Of a DNA stretch of 64,000 nt, positions 56,560 to 64,000 are shown piece by piece (within the stretch, counting starts at the first letter, position 1; each line of letters starts with the position of its first letter). This stretch comes from Dendrobium chrysotoxum. Its lineage: Eukaryota > Streptophyta > Magnoliopsida > Asparagales > Orchidaceae. Both the position numbers and the translations under genes were made by a program. Where the stretch lies: positions 77,372,780 to 77,436,779 of the forward strand of contig CM034314.1 in the NCBI GenBank assembly GCA_019925795.1. The letters are read 5' to 3'. The notes beneath the pieces were generated by a model. That model was not told the DNA's origin. It was given only the letters and a program-made list of their open reading frames with translations, and made no database searches.

Positions 56560-56657
56560 CAATGATACAGTAGCTTCTATATTGAGATCAAGAGCAATGC
56601 TCATAGGTGGAAGGCTTCTGTCTTCAACGGATGCTTACAGAACTATTGATCAATCAC
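56560..56657 (+). CDS. Host gene exon 'b' (unidentified protein)
   Basis: The acceptor TTCTGACAG and the donor AATCAC|GTAAGA bound 98 bp. Joined to exon 'a' it continues SNDTVASILRSRAMLIGGRL and LSSTDAYRTIDQS with no stop. It ends in phase 1. The intron between 'a' and 'b' is only 91 bp. Two adjacent exons with matching phase and good signals make a real gene likely. Confidence 0.65.
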
Positions 56658-57922
56658 GTAAGATGTATAGCCTTCCACTAATTATTTTTTTTATTGAAGA
56701 TCATGTGTAGGATTAGTTATGCTGTCAGTAATTATGTTTCCTGCACTCGATATCCGTTTAAGAACATGAAGCCTCCGCGTATTTTTATTTCAACAGTCAG
56801 GATGCAGTGCTTATTTGACTGTATGGCAGACTGATATTCCAATTTAACAATGTGATTTATTAGATGTGGATGTTCTACATTCTCCACTAGTTTTGTTCAA
56901 TGGATCAAAAATAAAAATGAGTTTGTGATGTATGATGTTTGAGGGTCTAGGATTTCTAATACAATTAGGATGATGCGATAGATGTAGATCACATAACGGA
57001 ATTGGGATTCACTAACCAAAGGTCACCACATACTTAAATGTTTTGCTTTCTTTAGAACAAAATGATAATGCAACTTCGTTTAAATTGAAAGAAATCAATG
57101 TGAAATTTAAACCACAAACATCAATGAGCAGTCAAATTTTTACCATTATTAAAATTTAAGTTGTAGCAAATTTGACAAAAAATTAGAATTTGCAACACAA
57201 TATTTAAGAAGAAAAATAGATGTAATTTCCTAAAAGTTAACTGTCGAACTTGCATTATACTCAAAGAAAATTCTCTTGCAACAAACACAAATTTGAAAAT
57301 TGGAATATGAGACTTTATTGACAAAATAAATGAATGAATCTATGGCCAAAGTATTTACCGTTCTCTATTTGTGAAAATTGTAATTGCATGGATCGATGAA
57401 ACTGATAGCAAACATATGAAAGTCCAAATGCGTCACTAGAGCAAACCCAAAAGTACCACAAATGCTATAGGAATGAAGACACGCATCACAAGAGCAACAC
57501 TTAATGTAATCGATCACTACAATAGAATAATTTAGTGTAGCTGAAACAAGTGAGGCACCTAATCCACCTGACTTCATAGCGCATGAAGGAATAAGATAAG
57601 CACAGGTACTAGCTGACCCATGAACCTTCAAAATTTGAAACTATAGAACCCACTGAACCAAAGAAAATACATCTCAACTCACAACATCACCAAGCACAAC
57701 AGCAATAGAAGCATCAAGGTAGCAACAATAGAAGCATGGTTCAGTAAATAATGGTGGGCTTAAGTCAGCATTCATTTGGAAGATTACCAAAGTTGAAGCT
57801 TCAACATAATGCTAAAATTTCAACCTTGAACCAAAAATAGTTGTGAATCGAATCAAATTAGGGAAAAAAATAATATGGATTTTATTTTATTCTCATAGGC
57901 ACATCATCACAGATATGTTACT

Positions 57923-58638
57923 TAGAGTCTAAAGGTTTTCGTTTGAGTAGATCTAAAACTAAATATATGGAGTATAATTTTAGTAATAATAGATCTAGTG
58001 GGAGGATTCTGACTTTGGATGATAAAGTCATTAATAAGAGTGCACATTTTAGATATCTTGGGTCTATTGTTCAGAGTGATGGTGAAATAGATGGGGATAT
58101 TATTAGTAGAATTCAAGTTGGATGGTTGAAGTGGAGGAATGTATCTAGCTTGTTGTGTGATAGAAAAGTCCTCAAACTAAAGGGAAAATTCTATAAGATG
58201 GTGGTGAGACCTGCAATGCTTTATGGTGCAGAATGTTGGCCATTAAAAGAGAAGCATAATATTAAGTTAAGTGTTGCAGAGATGAGGATGCTCAGGTGGA
58301 TGAGTAGCTTTACTCTTAGAGGCAGGATACAAAATGAGCAGATACATGAAAAGGATGGAGTAGCGCCAGTGGAAGATAAAGATTAGAGAAAGTCGCATTA
58401 GATGTTTTGGTCACATAAAACGGTGGCCTTCTGATGACCCAGTTAGGAAAGTAGATATATTAGATTTGACTTATGTTAAGAAAGGTAGAGGTAGACCTAA
58501 AAAAACTTGGTTAGAAAATATTAGAAATTATCTTTCTTTATTAAATTTAAATGAGAAATTCTCTTAACAGGACACAATGAAGAAAATGATTCATGTAACC
58601 GACCCCACGTATTGGGATAAAGGCTTGATGATGTTGTT
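57923..58638 (+). pseudogene. 5'-truncated LINE, reverse transcriptase C-terminus and 3' end
   Basis: The translation shows the typical end of a plant-hosted LINE reverse transcriptase: SRSKTKYMEYNF, HFRYLGSIVQSDGEIDGDI, FYKMVVRPAMLYGAECW, KLSVAEMRMLRWMS, then in shifted frames RCFGHIKRWP and RGRPKKTW. The 3' end carries the familiar ACCCCACGTATTGGGATAAAGGCTT-like tail and a TTG-rich repeat (more than one run). GTTACT at 57917-57922 and 58639-58644 may be a short target duplication. Frameshifts and truncation make it inactive. Confidence 0.85.
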
Positions 58639-59611
58639 GTTACTAAAATTGAAAAGAAAGAAAATTAAAAAATCTACTATGTTGGTCATCTATTCGTTCG
58701 ACATTTTTTGTCGAGTGTAAACTTGCATATCTCCATTAAATTTGCTAGTCTTGGACTAATTTGGCGTTGGTGAATTCAGCATTTGGTATTCATTGAGAAA
58801 TTAGATTACAAATTTTATCTTCCATCAGTGCACAATATCACTAGAATACACTGTTAGATATGGACTCAATTTCATCATCTAGAATAACTCTAAGAACAAG
58901 ATGTGTAGATTGTTCAATAAAGTGTTGAATGCGAATTCACAAGGAGATGAAAAGAGAAAATTCTAAGGAGCTAGTAGAGATGGTAAGTTCAAATCAGTCT
59001 CATTGAAGGTTGAATTAATGCTACAAAATTATTTTATTTTTAATTTGTAGGCGGTTATTCAAATGCATTGCAATGTTTTAAATAGTATTGCCCTTCTCGC
59101 ATCAAATTTCTTAAAAGATTCCGAAAAAAAAAGTCTGAATTTAAACAAACCACCATTTTATTCTCTGGTTTTAACTTCACATACCTTATGTTTACATGAG
59201 CAGAGAGTTTATAGTTGTCATGATTAGTAGCCAAGTATTTACAAATATCTTCATGTAATTTACTCAAAGCATGTAAATGATTTGGGGCAAATAATGAAAA
59301 TGCTAAAAGACTAACATTACAACCGAGTGATACTAGTAATGACTGATAAATAATTCTCTAGAAAATTAGATTAAAAGTATAGTAGTAGAACAATCGCACA
59401 ACTATGATACACCTCTATGAATGGACAAATTTTTTAAAGAAAACTAATCTAAATAATTTGAGATTTATTGCGAGCTTGGAGATGAGTATTTTCATTATCT
59501 CAATTAAAACTATGGATGGACAATCATATTTGGTTGATTCTTGGGATAAACAATACAATTCTAATTAAACCTCAGCAAACCTTAGTCTCAATACAATAAT
59601 AATAGTGAACG

Positions 59612-60132
59612 AGAAAAGAATCAAAATAGTCCTCAACTCTTTTGAGGGATCAATTTGGCCCCGCAATTATGGACCAATTTGATCCCTCAATTCCTTGAAA
59701 GAGGCCTTTTTGTTCCAAACATCAAATTTTGGGGTTAATGGTGTTAAATCAAGGGGTATTTTAGTCATTTTGTAATTAAATTATTTATTAAATATAATTT
59801 TCAAGTAATAGTAATTTTTTAAAAAAGAATTTTATTAAACATTTCTTTAATAAAAAAATTATTAATTGTTCTAGTTTTAATTTAGGATCATTATAGACTA
59901 GAATTATTAATAAATTTTTATTATAGAAATGTTTAATAATTTTTTTTAAAAAAATACTATTACTTGAAAATTATATTTAATAAATAATTTAATTAAAATG
60001 ACCAAAATACCCCTTAATTTAACACTATTAACTAAAAAATTTGATGTTAGGACCAAAAAGGCCTCTTTTAAAGGAGTTGAGGGATCAAATTGGTTCCTTA
60101 AAAGAGTTGGGGACCATTTTGGTCCTTTAATG
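59612..60132. mobile_element. Mutator-type MITE, 521 bp with long terminal inverted repeats
   Basis: The left half and the reverse complement of the right half match over about 240 bp. Shared landmarks are the CCAACTCTTTT-type start, TTTGATCCCTCAA, AAAGAGGCCTTTTTG and AAGGGGTATTTT. The flanks AATAGTGAAC (59602-59611) and AATAGTAAAC (60133-60142) look like a 9-10-bp target duplication with one mismatch, as made by Mutator-like transposases. The left arm has an extra piece of about 25 bp. It has no coding capacity. Confidence 0.85.
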
Positions 60133-61117
60133 AATAGTAAACCTAACCAAACCAAGAAATCAAAATAATAGAGAACACATCCTATTTTCATATGCAAGTC
60201 ATCACTAACATGTTTGAAATGAACTAAAAAAGTTTTAAATATTAAATTCAAAAGAAATAAAACTACGAAGTTTTGCTCAGTTAATCTATTTGTTCAATGT
60301 TTCAATTGAGCATAAACTTGTAGATCTTCATCAGGTAGCTTCTGAGGAACTTTTGAACTGGCTTCTTAGTCATACATACAGCTCGATATGACTAGCTTTA
60401 TGGCCAACATATAATCTAGAGACAAGCTTGTCTACTCTGGCGAAGCCTGCTATTGCTTAAAATAGTTGTACATATTGCTCTGAAAGTTCTTAGTAAGGTA
60501 CTGAATCCTTGCAACTATTGTATGCTTAGTTTTCTTAATTCAACTCTTTGAAGATATCATTTTTCAAGATGCACCGAATGCTTTCTAGAATCTGTTCGTA
60601 TATCATCCTTTCAGACCTAGTTTGGAATGGCGTTTTAAACCTTGAACTAGGTCACGTTGAGAGAGCAGTTGGAATCATGCTTCATTTTTACATGCGATCC
60701 AATATTAGCCTTCTAGGCTGAAAACTTTATGACTTTGCTTGTCTATTGGCTAAGTTGATAGTCATCCAGTGTTGGCAGTAATTGATTTTCTGTATTTGTG
60801 CTGATGCTTTTTCTTCTAGGAGGAAATGCTTTGTCATGCAGTCACTTCTTTATTGAACTTGCATATTCAAATTCCTTTTTTATTGAATTTCCTTGCAACC
60901 TTCTGTTGTCTTCGATAACCCTAAAATTAGTTATTCTTGTTATTGTGAATACAAGAGATTATCATTGAAAAATTCATGCCATCTAATGTATTCATGCTAG
61001 AACAAACCCTCTCCCTGCACTTTTTGTTATGACATTATTTTCCCTCTAATAGAATAGATCTTACATCCCTCATAAATGATGAAGTAATTAAAAAATGACT
61101 GTAACTTTGGAATATTC

Positions 61118-61300
61118 TAAGTTTTTTTTTTCTTTTTTTTATAGACATGGGTGGCTGCATCTTCTAAGTTTTTTTTTCTTTTTTTTTTAATAGACATGGG
61201 TGGCTGCATCTTCAAAGTTTTTTTTTTTCTTTTTTTTTATAGACATGGGTGGCTGCATCTTCTAAGTTTTTTTTTTCTTTTTTTTTTTTTTCTTTTGAAA
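61118..61300. repeat. About 49-bp tandem repeat with T tracts
   Basis: ATAGACATGGGTGGCTGCAT followed by CTTC(T/A)AAG and a long T run recurs at 61141, 61190 and 61239. The T runs differ in length. It lies about 100 bp before the splice acceptor of the next exon. Confidence 0.85.
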
Positions 61301-61392
61301 CTTGAGAGATGAAAAGTTGATGGTTTTTTTTTGACATGTATCTGTCTTCTTTATTACACAATAAGCATTTGAATTTCACAAATTCGATGCAG

Positions 61393-61500
61393 GGATTAAG
61401 GTACTTCTTTATGCCATTTATGGGAGATTGAATAAGCTTGAGTCTCAAAATATGGATGAAGTTGAAAATGCACTAGAAGCGGTGGGCCGAATTGGATCTT
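61393..61500 (+). CDS. Host gene exon 'c' (unidentified protein)
   Basis: The acceptor TTCGATGCAG and the donor GGATCTT|GTAAGT bound 108 bp coding IKVLLYAIYGRLNKLESQNM and then DEVENALEAVGRIGS. It is a well-formed helical, charged sequence without stops. Its phase (two bases first) fits exon 'b', so it may belong to the same gene. No family was recognised. Confidence 0.6.
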
Positions 61501-61602
61501 GTAAGTCTGTTTACAGAGTGAAACAGTAATGTTTATTTTTGATAATTTCTGTTTTTTTAATATTATGATAGGAAGTGCTTGTAGAAATTTAGGAAAAGCC
61601 TT

Positions 61603-62030
61603 TGTTGAAATCTAATTCTAGCAATTTCAGAAAACCGACGATAAGAAAATCAGGAATAAAACACACATTTTTTTTATTGAAAGTTTTATGAAAGAAAAGA
61701 CAAGGTACAAGTGGATCTTCAATTGGAGAGGAAGATCCGGCTCTCCCAAATCTCTAGACGCCGCTAGAGCCCAAAACCTAAGAGAGATCTCAAATTTCAG
61801 CCAAATTTAAGATGTCCTAACCCTAGCAAAATATACTACTTAGTGCATAAAATTCAAAAGGAAAGCCCTAAACAGCCCCTAATTTGAAATTTCCCTCATA
61901 ACTCCCTCAAATATCCTTTCTAAACAGCTTTGTTCGCCTTGGCGGTTTGATCGGCGCGTACAGGAGGCGGAGAAGTTCCGCCTGTTACGCATGAGTAGGT
62001 CCCGTATGTACCAGCTGGACCGGTCTAACA
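61603..62030. repeat. LTR fragment related to the element A family
   Basis: The segment containing AGACGCCGCTAGAGCCC, the nearby GAGAGGA(A/G)GATC phrase and the end GGACCGGTCTAACA matches the element A LTR (for example 2226-2300 and 2531-2544), with much divergence elsewhere. TGTTGAAATC at 61603 could be its start. No target duplication is visible, so it is an old or partial copy. It lies about 100 bp after exon 'c'. Confidence 0.65.
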
Positions 62031-63793
62031 TATTATTTTGCTTTCAACTTTCTATCACTCTTCATTTGCTTGTGAAAATGAGGTCTATAATAATATTTCC
62101 AGTGATATGTTACTGCCGTCTCTTCTTTGGCATAACAATGCACCTAATGCTTTGAAGCTGTATATTCCGGCTATCAATACGGACGTGTCCCACACTTTAG
62201 TCTGTTGGCATCCAACTGATATCATAACTAGTGCTTGATGCTTTTATCTATTTTGCCACCACGGTAGAGCTTATTTTCTTTTTGTTGAATTAAACGATTT
62301 CAAATTTTTGAAAATTTGCCTATTTTCATTAAAGATTGGTTTATTTACATTACAGGGAAGGCTAGTCAAAATAGTTTTTAAGTGTTTAGTTAAACTTTTT
62401 GGAAAAAAAAATTTATATCCAAACTTTAGGAGGCTGTCCTGATCTTAATGTTATGTTCCGGAATGTTTCAATTAGGCAATAGCTTGTACCATTTTTTTGT
62501 GCTCTCATAAGTTGTGGGACTGCTTTCACAGAATCATGACTGTAATTTTATTTATTTAATGAATGAAAATCATCTAGGATCTATGGGGAAAGGATCAATT
62601 GGGCCATTGCAAGCATGATTGACTTGTTGGAAAATAAATTATGTTGTGGATTTTAGAGATCCATGTTACACTGGTCGTTTGTCTCAATATAATATCCGTA
62701 TTTTAAACTTATTTTTTCAATTTTATTCTTTATGTGATAACTATAGAATATCTCATAATATACAAATATGTTGTCTTGTTTTTTTATTTTATTATTTTCT
62801 CCTTTTTTATTAATATAAATGACATGCATGCTGGAAGATCTCTTGGAACTCTATTTGGAATAGGAAAATTGATACTCCTGTTCAATAAGTTTACTTGCAT
62901 GACCTTGGGATATACTTTTTGAACATTAGCAATTGGCATGTGCTGTCCCTTCTTGTCCCCTAAGCGTATACAGCGCTATTGATAATACCATTTGCTGTAG
63001 CACACTTCTGGAAAAGGGTGCTTGAATAGGTGTCATCCAGTTTTCAAATAGCTTGATCATAGAACTTTAATTGGAAGTGTGCGTTTTTATGGTTTAGGGA
63101 CTCCCATCTAGTTTTCAGTTGGCTAGATAGTGTTCTTTGTAGTTACATTTTATCACGTAATTAGATTGTGATAATTACTACAGATTTTTTTATGATAACA
63201 ATTAAGTCATTTAATGGCACCTTTTTTTATCTTCATTCAGTCAATATATTGATTGCTATTAATTTTGTTTTTCGAGTTGAGTTGTGTAAAATATGTCCAA
63301 TTTTCTAAAAACCTGATCTACACTCAACTGGCCCATCAATAATGGCACAATCTTTGGAAAAAACTAGACGGTGATGTTTAAATTGCCAAATTGTTCATAC
63401 CCATATTCATGCGTGTATGGACCACATCCTACTTTTATGCCTACTTGAAACCAAGCTTAGATGACTTGTCAATTTTTTGTTTAGATCGGTGAGGACCAAT
63501 GATTAATACTTAACGTAAAATGCTGATGAAAATGGAAGGAAATTCAGTTTTTATGATGGGCAATAAAGAAGTTGATCTCTCAGAATATCTCACCAAGGAA
63601 TCCCTTGAAGAAATGAACTTGAGAAGAGTCTACTTGTCAATCAGATGCCCTGACACTCATAACTGCATTATCTTTCCAAAATCTTAACTTGCATCCAGGG
63701 CATTTTTCAACCACTCATTTTGCATTCTGCAGCATTTTGCTTTGCATGATTGTAAATAATGACAACTTACAAATAGTTCCCACCTAGTGTCAA
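62031..63793. other. AT-rich DNA, one possible short coding stretch at about 62106-62238
   Basis: An acceptor-like ATATTTCCAG precedes a short open stretch (DMLLPSLLWHNNAPNALKLY, then IPAINTDVSHTLVCW) that ends at a TGA at 62236-62238. Its composition looks coding, and it may be a terminal exon or a relic. I could not link it to exon 'c' by phase. Nothing else in this stretch is supported. Confidence 0.4.
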
Positions 63794-64000
63794 GCAAACA
63801 ACAACAACAGCAAAAACAACATCAAGCCTTTATCTCACTACTTGGGGTCAACTACATGAATCCTTTTTCTGCATTATGTCCTATTAAGAGTCAAAGTATC
63901 ATTTAAATCTAATAAAGAAAGGTCATTTTTAATATTTTCTAATCAAATTTTTTAGGTTTACCTCTACCTTTCTTAATATAAGCCAAATCTAATACATCTC
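63794..64000 (-). pseudogene. Inverted LINE 3' end running off the window
   Basis: The minus strand carries a TTG-rich tail and the conserved GTAGTTGACCCCAAGTAGTG region. It continues into the reverse transcriptase tail (RGKPKKF-like, then an ATGTATTAGATTTGGCTT stretch) that matches 58460-58620. It has the same family and the opposite orientation to the LINE at 57923. The rest lies beyond the window. Confidence 0.8.

Larger units (their letters stand above)
56658..61392 (+). other. Presumed long intron (4.7 kb) of the host gene, with transposon insertions
   Basis: It lies between exon 'b' (phase 1 end) and the exon at 61393 (which starts with two bases of a codon), so the phases agree. It holds a LINE 3' end and a MITE, annotated separately. 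Further short exons may be hidden in it. The small open frames at 57121, 57365, 59055 and 59946 have no support. Confidence 0.45.

Noticed and set aside
63540..63690. Short plus-strand open stretch starting MGNKEVDLSEYLTKESLEEM
   Set aside because: It looks coding-like, but no acceptor-donor pair or homology could be assigned with confidence.

Overview
The window is plant nuclear DNA, most likely from a flowering plant. It is dominated by nested LTR retrotransposons. It also holds LINE 3' ends, a Mutator-type MITE, (TA)n microsatellites and a few phase-compatible exons of one unidentified host gene. Nothing bacterial, organellar, tRNA, rRNA or CRISPR was recognised. Target-site duplications (TSDs), tRNA primer sites and LTR ends were read directly from the sequence. 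Lineage names rest on recognisable polyprotein motifs.

Region 1 (2.08-22.4 kb) is a three-level nest plus a segmental duplication. Outer element A (minus strand, Ty3 chromovirus type) keeps its 5' LTR at 18130-18614 but is cut inside integrase at about 4073. Before that cut stand a solo LTR of the same family (2083-2544) and a copy of A's own right flank (2545-4072). The solo LTR has AAATA on both sides, and AAATA also follows the far LTR. A tandem duplication followed by LTR-LTR recombination explains this. An LTR called B (7188-7827 plus 15515-16979, TSD AGAAA) split A's gag-pol. B was in turn split by element C (minus strand, CRM-like chromovirus, LTR-internal-LTR plus a truncated second internal region). 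The right flank (18615-22360) is a large inverted repeat around a Tat-like pol scrap and a 54-bp tandem repeat.

Region 2 (22.4-29.05 kb) holds a (TA)n tract, a degenerate Tekay/Del-like gag-protease fragment, two pol fragments joined head to head, and a degenerate inverted repeat.

Region 3 (29056-53218) is the main object. It is one very large (24,163 bp), young Ty3/gypsy element of the Tat/Ogre/Retand type with near-identical 5.02-kb LTRs, TSD CACCG and a tRNA-Arg primer site. Its sense strand carries a leader ORF1 and a gag-protease-RT-RNase H-archaeal-type RNase H-integrase frame that is open apart from two in-frame TGA codons. Between integrase and the 3' LTR lies a long antisense gene. 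It encodes a plant mobile domain (PMD) protein of about 1,069 residues with a C-terminal coiled coil and has well-formed GT-AG introns. A possible non-coding first exon and splice donor lie inside the 3' LTR. The sense and antisense genes converge on a cluster of near-perfect hairpins at 43.4-44.5 kb.

Region 4 (53.2-64 kb) is AT-rich host DNA. It has exons at 56395-56468, 56560-56657 and 61393-61500 of one plus-strand gene that I could not identify. Its presumed intron carries a LINE 3' end and a MULE-type MITE. Downstream are an LTR fragment related to element A and a second, inverted LINE 3' end that runs off the window.
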